Below, piece after piece: positions 10,640 through 19,124 of a stretch of DNA of 20,529 nucleotides (the first letter of the stretch is position 1; each line of letters starts with the position of its first letter). The stretch spans positions 1-20,529 of the forward strand of contig JAWQRM010000674.1 of assembly GCA_033557675.1 (NCBI GenBank), read 5' to 3'. A program made the translations under genes and the position numbers. Under the pieces are notes generated by a model. It was not told the DNA's origin, searched no databases, and saw nothing but the letters and a program-made list of their open reading frames with translations. The DNA comes from Coptodactyla brooksi (lineage: Eukaryota > Arthropoda > Insecta > Coleoptera > Scarabaeidae).

Positions 10640-10848
10640 CCAAAGCTTCCAAACTCACAACTTTATTAAGTTAATCACTGGTTGCCACTTTACGAAAACA
10701 ATAGTTTTTAATTGCTCGACGCGCGTTTCACCAGCAGAGTTAGGGTAAAAGAGCTAACCGAGTTGAGACGGTCAGCCCCAAGTAGCAACGAGTGATTAGC
10801 TTGTTACCAAGCCAAAGGCTCCAAATCCACAACTCATCACAACTTTAT
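10640..10848. repeat. Non-coding block with direct and inverted repeats interrupting the LINE
   Basis: A sequence at 10640-10666 (CCAAAGCTTCCAAACTCACA and following) recurs with a small insertion at 10812-10848 (CCAAAGGCTCCAAATCCACA). Between them, TAATCACTGGTTGCCACT (10672-10689) is inverted at 10781-10798 with 16 of 18 positions pairing. This encloses hammerhead-like copy 2. The arrangement looks like a small structured non-coding element and not LINE sequence. Confidence 0.6.
10714..10754 (-). ncRNA. Hammerhead-like motif, copy 2 (3' half intact, core lost)
   Basis: On the minus strand the 3' half reads GGUGAAACGCGCGUC then GAGC. That is GAA, the A15.1-U16.1-type pair around a GCGC loop, the cleavage-site C, and the helix I return. 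A matching GCUC lies 41 nt away at the 5' end, so helix I can form. The CUGANGA core and the long helix II of the other copies are replaced by UUUUACC and unpaired sequence. It should be inactive. Confidence 0.45.
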
Positions 10849-11312
10849 AGATTGTGAACCTAAAATAGAATATTTTAAAGCATGCGCTGTGCATGAGGAG
10901 GAATTTTAATGCACACCACTATGCGTTTTCTTCCTCAAACAAAAAATAATAATTCCGGAAGTGTTCTGTTGAAAGCTATGGATAAGCATGGTTTAGTACA
11001 CATAAATTAAGGCGTTCTCTCTCGACTAACCAAACCTGGCGGATGCTGCTCGGTTGTTGGTTAAGAGTCAGTTGCTTTTTACAGTTTCTCCTAAAATCAA
11101 ATGGACCGGAAGAGCTAAATAATTTTCACAGTAATATTGCGGATGGCTTTGATATTGAGAATGGAAGATATGCCTGGTTAAATGAAACTATTAGTAAACG
11201 CACCGACAAGAGCTTTGTTCATAACCTCCTTTATACGGCAAGATTGAATCATTCGTCTCCATGTTGGGATCACGACTGCTCGCAAGTCCACAAGGAGAGG
11301 AAAATAGTTAAC

Positions 11313-11332
11313 ATTGTCCAATATTGGACAAT
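11313..11332. repeat. Perfect 20-bp palindrome inside the LINE linker
   Basis: ATTGTCCAAT is followed immediately by its reverse complement ATTGGACAAT. It lies in the region coding for the segment between endonuclease and RT, and a second, spaced inverted repeat follows within 25 bp. Confidence 0.85.
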
Positions 11333-11353
11333 TTCATTAAAGCTGAGGTCACT

Positions 11354-11399
11354 TTGGCATACATTTTTATTTATAAAGAAAGCTAAAAATGTATGCCAA
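11354..11399. repeat. Perfect 15-bp inverted repeat, 16-nt loop
   Basis: TTGGCATACATTTTT (11354-11368) is exactly inverted as AAAAATGTATGCCAA (11385-11399). A perfect stem this long is unlikely by chance in 46 bases and does not fit conserved coding sequence. It may be a small insertion or a local inverted duplication within the LINE remnant. Confidence 0.85.
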
Positions 11400-12050
11400 G
11401 AAAATCAAATGAAGAGCATAGGAGTAACTTCACAAATTAACTATGGGATACTATTTGGATACCAAATGATAATAGTGTTGTTGGTGTTAGAAACTTCAGT
11501 CTCTAGCTCCTTTCTTTTCCAATAACAAAGCCTTGAGTTCTTCTCGCCTCTTTAGACTTGAATTCTTGTGAACCCTGTCTTTTCATGATGACGCCTTCTA
11601 CTACACAGGAGATCCAGGAGGTCGCTCAACAACGAATATCAAATGCTCCTCATATTTATAGTATTACGATCTGTCAACTTCTTTAGCATTGGTGGCACAA
11701 CTATGTAAACTGTCGATATTTAATGAGATATGGGCCACCAGTAGAGGTATTTCTCATTTGAAACGTTGGGTAATACTTCAATTCAGAAAAGTAATACTGT
11801 ACGTGGGAGGTCAGATCACTATCGGCCTGTTTTGTTACAATATCGCGCCCGTAATGCTTATGAACTGCTAATAAAAGCTCGCCTAGAATGGGTAGATAAT
11901 AACAAAATTCTGCCGGTTCAGCTATGCGGGCTTAGAAGAGGACGCAGTTCGCTAGATGCAGAGCAAATTTAATTTCTGGTGTTCAATTGGCCTTATCTCA
12001 AGTACGGTGGCGGATTTTTTAGTTCTTCGACGTACTTATAGCAGCAGTTA

Positions 12051-12770
12051 ATGAATATGTTTGATGATGAACTGAAATCATCGAGACGTATTAGCGGCGA
12101 ATTGGGAGTGGACAGTGAAACTGTACGGAGTGTTTTGCACAAGCACGGCTACAAGAGCTATAAAGAGGATAATATTCGAAGGGTGCAAATGAGGAAAACT
12201 TTATTCAAAATATTGTTTTCACCGATGAATCTACTTTTCCATTGCATGGAAAACATAATCATGCTGTTGTTCGTTATTGCTCTCGGGAAAATTTGCATAA
12301 AAGTCTTCCTGTTCGTACTGAATATCCGCAAAAACTGAATGTTTGGGCTGGAATGTTGGTGACCATTTAATAGGCCCATTTTTTATTCATGAGATCTTAA
12401 CTTGTTAGGTACGCAACTTCTTGCTATCCGCAACATTGCCGAAATGGACCTGAATAATGTTTGGTATCAGCAAGACGGCTGCCCGTTACATAATGCGACT
12501 ATAGTTAAAGAATTTTTAGCAAATTCATTTCCGAATTGTATTATGAGTGGGAAAGGGGTTGTTAAATAGCCAGCGAGATCGCCAGATTTGTCCCCAAACG
12601 ACATTTTTTTTGTTGAGCTTTTTGAAACAAGTCTTGTACGGCCACGATCGAGCAGAAAATCCGGATGCCCTGAGAGCTAAAATAATAGAAACAGCTAACA
12701 TTTTCACACCTGAAAGGCTTTCTAATGTTTATCTAACCTGGAATTTCTATGACAGATTAGGCATTAATTT
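12051..12770 (+). pseudogene. Tc/mariner-like DDE transposase relic with DD41D spacing
   Basis: This was once a cut-and-paste transposase. A helix-turn-helix piece, SSRRISGELGVDSETVRSVL, leads the frame at 12051. After a deletion, the catalytic domain reads IVFTDESTFPLHG (first Asp codon 12224-12226), YPQKLNVWAGML, NNVWYQQDGCPLHNA (second Asp 12474-12476) and PARSPDLSPNDIFF (third Asp 12600-12602). The last two Asp codons are in one frame with 41 residues between them. Breaks include a frameshift between the first two Asp residues, TAG where Trp is expected just before PARSPD, and a shift after NDIFF. The shift leads into LKQVLYGHDRAENPDALRAK and FTPERLSNVYLTW, the usual C-terminal tail. It overwrites the 3' half of the LINE upstream. 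It is a close relative in type, not in sequence, of the relics at 19130 and 19734. Confidence 0.85.
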
Positions 12771-12784
12771 TTGGCATTTTTTGT

Positions 12785-13490
12785 ACTTGCCATACCACAC
12801 CTTTTGTTTTGGATTGCATGGTGCTGTTTATTTCAGATATTATAATACATCTCAACATTTAGTGTGCTTACTTGCCTATCCAAAAACACAGTGCGCATGA
12901 TTTTTCGCCCTAAAATTATTTGCCTGAACTTTGGTGATACATTTTCTTGGTATATATGAGTGTGTGAAATACCTCCGCTCCATGGACTGTTATTTTAGTT
13001 CCGGTATAACATTATATCCGCAACTTACGTTTCGTCACGGCTGACAATTTTGCCTACAAAACTGAATTTCTTTCTGTGCCTCTCGAGAAAAGTCAATGCA
13101 CTGGACAAACGATTGGTTTTGTACAACTCAGTTAGCACTTTAGTACCCAGCTTGAGTACAACTTTCGATAATTTGAGCGTTCCGCTACGATTTCATGCAG
13201 AGCACTTGAAACGTGAGAAAATACATTCGATACTCATGAAGTTGTGAAGTGTCTATTTTTCCTAAGTTTTTCATTAACTTTTTGCACCAGATCATAGTTA
13301 ATGACGAATCATCTTTTAATGTTCTACCCATTTCCTTATAATTACATCACTTGTGGCGTTTTCTTCATGCAGTTGAATAATCTGACAATGAATTTCGGCC
13401 AATTAAAAATTACATCACGTTGCATATGTTGCGGTCAGCGGGATTTGCGAGGGTCCGAAGCAGCCAAATTATCTCATTCAATTAATTTGC
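12785..13490 (-). pseudogene. mariner transposase relic (SETMAR-type)
   Basis: Read from about 13490 down on the minus strand, with several frame changes: SDVIIRKWVEH (about 13350), DLVQKVNEKLRKNRHFT (about 13280-13300), KVLTELYKTNRLSSALTFLE (about 13080-13140), GKIVSRDET then a stop (first catalytic Asp codon 13036-13034), NNSPWSGG (about 12980), GRKIMRTVFLDRQ (about 12880-12905), and QHHAIQNKRCGM (about 12810-12835). In order, these match the mariner pattern of KW, DDLVQKV-EK-RENRRFTIS, LTE-HK-RL-ALTFLER, GDETWV, SMEWRH, ARKIMATVFWD and HAIQNKRRG. The second and third catalytic Asp (HDNA, SPDL) are not present: the relic stops at about 12785, where the oppositely oriented DD41D relic ends. 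It is non-functional. Confidence 0.82.
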
Positions 13491-15520
13491 AATATTGAGT
13501 TCAGGTTCGTTATAAGTTTATGCACTAATGGTTAAAATATTAATGGCTTTTAAATAAAGATTTGCATTGTAATTCGGTAATCTCTGGATAACGGCATGGA
13601 AATTTAGTAGTTAATCATCCCCATAACTTTCAAACCATGAAATACTCAAACGACTTTTAAGTATTTCATAGTACCTCCTATATCTTCATTATCTTATATG
13701 CCAACGACACGTTCCGTCGTTCCATCGCTAATGAGTTTGCTGCTTGTAAAACACTGGAAATTTGTAGTAATTTTCAGCTAGACTGCTCGGTTTTCTCATA
13801 AAACTTTGCATCTGTTCGGTATGCACATAAAAGCGATGCAGGCGAGCTTTTAAATTAATGTTGATATAACAATACATTATTCTAAATATTCCATATTTCA
13901 ATTATAATAGATGTTTATGTGCCTCCGGAAGTATCTCAATTCACCTGCGGGCACGTGAAATACAAAAATATGACCAAAGTTAGCTTTAAAGTCTGAGCAA
14001 ATGTAGAAGCCAGGACTACTATTTATTACTACTACATATTTGCTAGTCGAAATAATAGCTCCTTGTTTGTAATAATGTTGCTTTACGACAAGTGATACTG
14101 ATGGTAGGTATTATGGTATTTAAAACTTATAATACCAATCGCATAAATATTAATTGGTGTTAGTTTCCTTACACAAGAACTAGCCAACAGTTCTTGAGGA
14201 CTAACAGCTATTAAGAACTAGGCGTCGAAGATCTGTCATGACAACGTGTCATTATTTAATCCTTTGTTATTTACGTGTGATCTTAAAAACTGATCAAACC
14301 GAAACGTCACATTAACTGGCCACGCAATTAGCCAGGAGAACTGCCCATTTGCACATCTTCTTGTCCAGATGGCGTTAAAACATGAATGTTAATATTGCAT
14401 CTGAATAAGAATTCCTCAAATAATGATTGCACGTTCTTTCAGAAGAGCTATTATGCCAAAGGTCAAAGGAGTTACTCCTCAAAAAAATGCATACAAAATC
14501 TGGAATATATTTTTCCAATTATTTGTTGGAAAGAATAATTTAGTTGCACAGATTTCTGTTGCACAGGTTTAGTAATATTTGTTGCACAGTAGCACTATGC
14601 ATTTTCTAAGACTATTGATTAATTAACTAATAAACCAGAAATTATCACAGATTACTGTTGAACAAAAGTAGTTTATTTACTACGTCAATACGTAATAAAT
14701 AAACTTCGCAAAGCCTATAATATTGGTAGAGGTACATGTGATAGAGCAATGGTCTGCGGGGTAAACGTTGCTGGCATGAATTTATAATACAATAAATCCA
14801 AACAATAATACAAAACAATTCGCCTTATAATATTAGAAATATGTGGTATTTAGGAAGAACATGGGAACAATATTATAACTTACAGATAATTTATGGCAGA
14901 TGTGAAACTTGTTCGAGCGAATGAAATGAGAAGACTAGATTCGGTTGTTAAATATTTATATGATCTGATTAAACTAATTTGAAATCACTATCAAAGGTAG
15001 CGTATATTTAATATTTTCCAAGTATATTTTTCGGGTAGTAAAAATTTGCGATTTTATCATGCAATACGATTTCAAGTTTTTCAACCTTGTCCTTCATGTT
15101 CTCGTGTTGTCAAATGTCACGCTTTAGTTTATTTGTGATTATATTTTGTAAAACTAAGAATAGAATATCTCAACTCATTACAGAAGATCAATATGGAAAC
15201 GTCATAAAACATTTGAGTAAATCATATTTTGAACTCAAAATTCTGTTTTTCTAATTTTGGAATAAAGGAACGCTGGTTAGTAATGATAACATGTGAATCC
15301 ACCTAAAAAATGGAGGCCCAGTGGAGAAATGAATAGTGTGTTCAACTAATATATGCGTATACATTATGCTAAAGCTTGCACGAGTATAACTTGTGGTAAG
15401 TTACTGTGTTTGGTGGTTACTGTCTTTTGTTCACAAAGTATCATTGTGTCAAACAGGGTGACAATTATTGCGCTATATAAAAAAAACTTTGATAACTTTT
15501 AAAGAGTTAGCGAGATTCAG
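13491..15520. other. AT-rich region without recognisable genes
   Basis: I see no open frame over 60 codons and no known family. Small features: a hairpin at 13637-13669 (ATGAAATACT paired exactly with AGTATTTCAT, 13-nt loop), and three GTTGCACAG repeats between about 14540 and 14600. AACAGGGTGACAATTATTGCG at about 15453 loosely resembles the terminus of the element at 16006, but has no partner. Confidence 0.5.
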
Positions 15521-15527
15521 TTAAAAC

Positions 15528-15563
15528 TTGAATGCAAGGCCTGGCGGTTGAATGCAAGGCCTG
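15528..15563. repeat. 20-bp period direct repeat
   Basis: TTGAATGCAAGGCCTG occurs at 15528-15543 and again at 15548-15563. It is followed by a run of A and T tracts (to about 15622) that can form an AT-only hairpin. Confidence 0.8.
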
Positions 15564-15776
15564 TTGGGATTTTTTTCGAAGAAAAAAATTTTTTTTCAAA
15601 ACATTTTTTTCAAAAAAAATCGCAAGTTTTACATAGAATCAAATGCTGGTTTACTTTAAGCAATCTTCAAGCAAAATTCGAATTTTCGAGAGTTGTGGAT
15701 TTGTTGTTGTGGAATCTTTGGATCTGTAAGAAAGCTAAACAATTCCACTACTACAGCAAACCCGAAAGGTTTATTT

Positions 15777-15819
15777 GCTTGACGCACGTTTCGCCGATTA
15801 CGTCGGCATCATTGAAAGC
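15777..15819 (-). ncRNA. Hammerhead-like motif, copy 3
   Basis: Minus strand, 43 nt: helix I GCUU, core UCAAUGA (three changes from CUGANGA at positions 3-5), unpaired U, helix II GCCGA-(5-nt loop)-UCGGC, GAA, ACGUGCGU, C, helix I return AAGC. The 3' half is intact and both helices pair. The core damage should prevent catalysis. The sequence 5' of GCTT on the plus strand (CACTACTACAGCAAACCCGA and following) is shared with copy 4, so the repeat extends at least 40 nt beyond the motif. Confidence 0.6.
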
Positions 15820-16005
15820 GACGAAGACGAATGCATAAGAAACCACTCTACGTTCTATTTTTATGCTAAAAGGTGGCACCCAGAGGTCCTGCTGTCTAAC
15901 GCGGCCAATAGAAACCAGTAAAGTGCATTGTTTGTTTCTGGTATGAGTATTCTAACCCAATACCGGTCTCTTGTTTTAGTTAACCTTATTTCCTATTAAG
16001 TTATA

Positions 16006-16496
16006 CAGGATGAGCATAAATTATTGAGCGCATTTCAGAGTTCCATAAAACAAAAACAAAGTAATGTAGCAAGCGCTGTTGTCGTTTAAATGAGAAAGCG
16101 GTTTAAACAGTTTGTTTTAATACAAGCTGTTTAAACCACTCTTCAATAAAATTGAACAAAGCGACCACTACACCAAAACTGAAAAATTTATTTGCTTGAC
16201 GCACGTTTCACCGACCACGTCGGCATCTTCAGAAGCGACGATGGCAAAATTCCTTTTTTATTTTAAATAAAAATTTGAAAAAAAAAATTATTCGGCGTTC
16301 GTTCAGACGGCGTTTGTTCAGAAAAAATAATTAAAAAAAAATTTAAATAAAAAAATACTTTTTTTCAAAAAAAATTCTGAAAAAAAACAAACTTTTTAAC
16401 AAACCGCTCTCATTTAAACGACAACAGCGGTTGCTACATTACTTTGTTTTTTACATTTTAACTCTAACATGCGCTCAATAATTTATGCTCATCCTG
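16006..16496. mobile_element. Miniature inverted-repeat element (MITE) with TA target duplication
   Basis: The left arm starts CAGGATGAGCATAAATTATT (16006) and runs to about 16104. The right arm (16401-16496) is its inverted copy with few differences, so the arms are about 96-99 bp. Both ends are flanked by TA (16004-16005 and 16497-16498), the target duplication of Tc/mariner elements. There is no coding sequence inside. The interior has a second inverted pair (GTTTAAACAG...GTTTAAAC at about 16101-16137), long A/T tracts and hammerhead-like copy 4. The first bases, CAGGRTGAG, are shared with the DD41D element end at 19607, so a transposase of that type is the likely mobiliser. Well-kept arms suggest a younger insertion than its surroundings. 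Confidence 0.9.
16194..16236 (-). ncRNA. Hammerhead-ribozyme-like motif, copy 4 (core best preserved)
   Basis: Minus strand, 43 nt: helix I GCUU; core CUGAAGA, a perfect fit to hammerhead CUGANGA; one unpaired U; helix II GCCGAC-GUG-GUCGGU (five Watson-Crick pairs and one G-U); GAA; helix III region AC-GUGC-GU with the conserved A-U pair; C at the expected cleavage site; helix I return AAGC. All invariant hammerhead positions are present in the correct order. The tiny helix III is typical of type I hammerheads in Penelope-like elements and retrozymes. The extra U before helix II departs from the standard model and could weaken or abolish activity. It lies within the MITE. Confidence 0.65.
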
Positions 16497-16503
16497 TATT
16501 ATG

Positions 16504-16745
16504 TTGTACAGGGGGCTCAAGGCATTGTCCTATTGCCTCTTGAATCGTGTTTTTGCATTTAGTGATTTCTAAATTTTCAAATGCATCCAACAATCTATTG
16601 TTATCATTTTTAAGTAATCTCGCGCTTTCTACACTAATTACCTCCCCCATGCAACTACTCCCGCCCTGATCTCTAGAATAAAAACCGGATATTCTACCAT
16701 TCGCCGAATTACTAAACCGTGCAATTACTCTGGATTTAACTCTAT
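16504..16745 (-). pseudogene. Second Penelope-like element C-terminal tail
   Basis: The minus strand reads VIARFSNSANGRISGFYSRD, then GEVISVESARLLKND, NNRLLDAFENLEITK and IGQCLEPPVQ without a stop over about 75 codons. It aligns with the tail at 5899-6090: ISVDDVKLHGNVFNNRILDVFE there, ISVESARLLKNDNNRLLDAFE here. The DNA also matches at the distal edge (TTGTACAGRGGGCT in both). The GIY-YIG motif itself is not present; the upstream part is lost at about 16745. The MITE ends five bases away. This is the same family as the 5899 relic but a clearly different copy. Confidence 0.65.
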
Positions 16746-18160
16746 TTAATCTGATAAGCTATGGAGGGCTGGACTATATTGGCCCTTTGCCTTTATTAAG
16801 GGGTCATGTCTAATTAAAAAATTGTAAAAAATCGATTTTTAGGTGTGTACATTTTCTTGAAGTACGCCATTTCGAGAGCGTTTTCTGAAAATTTCATTTA
16901 GATTGGACGAACATTGACAAAGTTATGAGATTGCGCAGCCGAAAGCAGCGCGCAGCAGCTGCGCGCCTAAAGTTGGCTGTTTCCATTCGATAGGGCAGAG
17001 AGCGTAGTAGACATGAAAAAATTGATGCTTCAGAGGCGACTTTGACAGCAAAATGCTGACTTTATGGAATTCTGTGTAAGTTAAAAAAGCCATACTCTAC
17101 TGATAACTAGACCGCAACCTTTAAACGCATTTTTCTCAAAATTGCATTTTTTGGAAAAATTCCGTACGGTGACCACGATATCCCGAAAACCGTTAAAGCA
17201 ATCGACCTAAAACTTTCTCGTGCTTACTCTGTGTATCAAGGGCTTGTTCGTGAACGAAGGATTTTTAGTTTTACCGAAAACTTTTTTTTATTAAAAAAGA
17301 ATAATAAAATAACTTCTGTAAAGTTATTTTTTCAAAAAATCCTTCGTTCACATTGTGTTCTTTGATTTTGTTATTCCTGTATTGTCATTACTGACTGTGT
17401 GTTTACCAATTTCCCTTCTGTTTTGGACTTTTGGATTTTGTTTTACTGTCAAGTATACTTTATACAACTCAGGTTATGAGTTCTGATTTTAACGCGAAAG
17501 AGAGGTCTCGAGTTGACATGGCTATACTGGTCCAGTTGTTGGTTGTTGCCCCGTCATTGGTGATGAGTGGAGTTTTTTTTTGCTAACTCTTTTTGCTAAC
17601 CCTCAATTCTTCTCGGATATACTCGTGTCTGTTATTAGTCTACTGACTATTTCTGCTTCTGGAGAAATCCGCGTTGGCTTTGCTTAGCTTTTATAGGCTT
17701 TTATAGCTTCCAAAAATCGTTACAGAGGTTCGCATTCTTTGCGAACATATTTAAAGTTTACGGAGTAAACTTTTGTTTGGTAAAGGGGGAATGTAATGGT
17801 TCGTTTTGTTTTCGTTTTCAAACATTGCAGGTAATACAGTCTCCTGGGTATTCTTGTTCCGCTAGTGGCCAATGCAGGGTGATTTTTTCATTTTTCTATA
17901 AGACCGCAGTTGGCTTCTAGAAAGTTAATTATTCTAATTGATTTTTACCTATTGTATCTTACCCAAAGTGCTGCATTTACTCAAAGTACTGTTAAAAACC
18001 TTCCACATGAGACATAATTATGTAAAGTTAGCTTTGATATGTATTATTTGACCATGCTTTGTATTTTGTGTTCTGTACAAGTTGTGTTCAATCATTGAAA
18101 GATACTTCAAGAAAAAAACAAACAAGAAGACAGATGTCCCAGAGGTTGTTCAACCCTAGG
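16746..18160. other. Unassigned region with strong hairpins
   Basis: No coding signal. 16800-17360 has the texture of DNA-transposon non-coding sequence. It contains a GC-only stem (GCGCGCAG at 16948-16955 with CTGCGCGC at 16959-16966) and a perfect 16-bp inverted repeat (17251-17266 with 17335-17350, TGAACGAAGGATTTTT). The latter encloses AATAACTT/AAGTTATT. Two further hairpins lie side by side at 17730-17748 (GTTCGCA/TGCGAAC) and 17755-17775 (AAAGTTTAC/GTAAACTTT, loop GGA). A purine run, GGTAAAGGGGGAA, follows at 17781. I could not name the element. Confidence 0.55.
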
Positions 18161-19124
18161 TTAATCAACCTTTGACACGATTCTAATGAGGGAGAAGTCA
18201 TATAAGCAGATCGACGGTTCCGATGTCAATCTTATAATTCCAAGAGCTCCCTCGGGTTTAGGATAAGACGTATACGTGACGATAACAAAATTCCTTTTTA
18301 CGATGTACGGGGTGTTATCAGTAGAAAGGGCAGTCGTATTACTCATTTCTTTAGATAAGTTTGTGGCAAAAATTAAAAGTTCTTTCGTTAAAAATGTGTT
18401 AAGAAGCTTCAAAGATAAAAGCTACCGATACCACGTCTCTAATATCAGAAGTTGGAGAGAAATAGACCATGTAATTGCACGTATCTCTATCTGTCTTCAG
18501 CCTTGTTAAGGTTGATTCAGTTTAAACGGACCATAGTTTAAAACTTTAGTTGCTATTGTGAGTTTGAAATTTTGGTGTCCTTTACGCCGAACACAAAAGA
18601 AAATTTTTCACTCTGTATAAAACATTGAAGAAGACTAGGTATTTGAAGTGATATTTTCAGATACGGTATAAATATGATTTAAAAGGGATTTGAAGTTAAA
18701 CGGATTTTTTAATTCTTAACGTACACTCTTTCAGCAACACTAGCACTACGAAAATATACTATAATGATATATTAATTCCCTTTTGCAAAGTTGCAAAGTG
18801 CGAAGTTTTGTTTTTTCTCCCAGCAGTACAAGAGCACCGAAATATTAAAGGGATTATTCAGGAGTTCTAAATATGTAAAGATACATAGGTTTCATTTACA
18901 AATCCAAAATGAGGTAAGTAACCTCATATTGTAAACTAACGTAAGCAATAACACTATGTCCCCATATCCACGCCATCAGTTATGTTGCCTCTGTCAAATT
19001 TCATTTAATGAAAGCCTACTTGGAAGCTAACCGAAGTTAAGAATGATTGTGAAATCTATATGTGCACCGTCTGCTCAAGCTACAGACAGTGGCAATGGCT
19101 TTAGCTTTGTACCATGGTGATAAT
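18161..19124. other. Unassigned region with opposed open frames
   Basis: Open frames at 18161-18412 (-, 83 codons) and 18276-18509 (+, 77 codons) overlap on opposite strands. Neither contains a motif I recognise. The plus frame has FVAKIKSSFVKNVLRSF, a weakly amphipathic stretch that proves nothing. The rest is AT-rich. Confidence 0.4.

Larger units (their letters stand above)
10262..12010 (+). pseudogene. Broken LINE ORF2 (endonuclease, linker, start of RT)
   Basis: This is a long decayed non-LTR retrotransposon on the plus strand. The endonuclease N-terminus is at about 10310-10440: HIVLIPETWFKP (residues 28-39 of the frame starting 10262), with the Glu of ETW in the place of the catalytic Glu. 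The endonuclease resumes at about 10960-11040 with KAMDKHGLVHIN, a stop, then GVLSRLTKPGG, matching the usual LVLLN-G-PTRLT strand. The frame 11043-11525 has PCWDHDCSQVHKERK (residues 73-87), the Trp-Asp-Cys linker before the RT. The frame 11766-11972 has HYRPV, ELLIKARLEW and ILPVQLCGLRRGRSSLD, the first RT blocks. The YADD box and everything after it are missing, because the sequence turns into another element near 12040. A block with ribozyme-like motifs (10440-10860) interrupts the endonuclease. It is probably I/R1/jockey-like; the clade is not resolved by eye. Confidence 0.82.

Noticed and set aside
12158..12707. Minus-strand frames opposite the DD41D relic
   Set aside because: They are antisense shadows of the plus-strand transposase, whose catalytic motifs are clear.
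12547..12900. Single 117-codon protein
   Set aside because: It is a chimera of the DD41D transposase C-terminus and sequence antisense to a mariner relic.
13050..13498. Plus-strand 65-codon frames
   Set aside because: The minus strand here carries ordered mariner motifs. The plus frames are shadows.
15453..15480. CAGGGTGACAATTATTGCG as another end of the MITE family
   Set aside because: Similarity to the 16006 terminus needs gaps, the flank is not TA, and no opposite end is seen.
15548..15838. 96-codon frame containing Lys/Phe runs
   Set aside because: It is built from A/T tracts and the hammerhead-like repeat. It is not protein-like.
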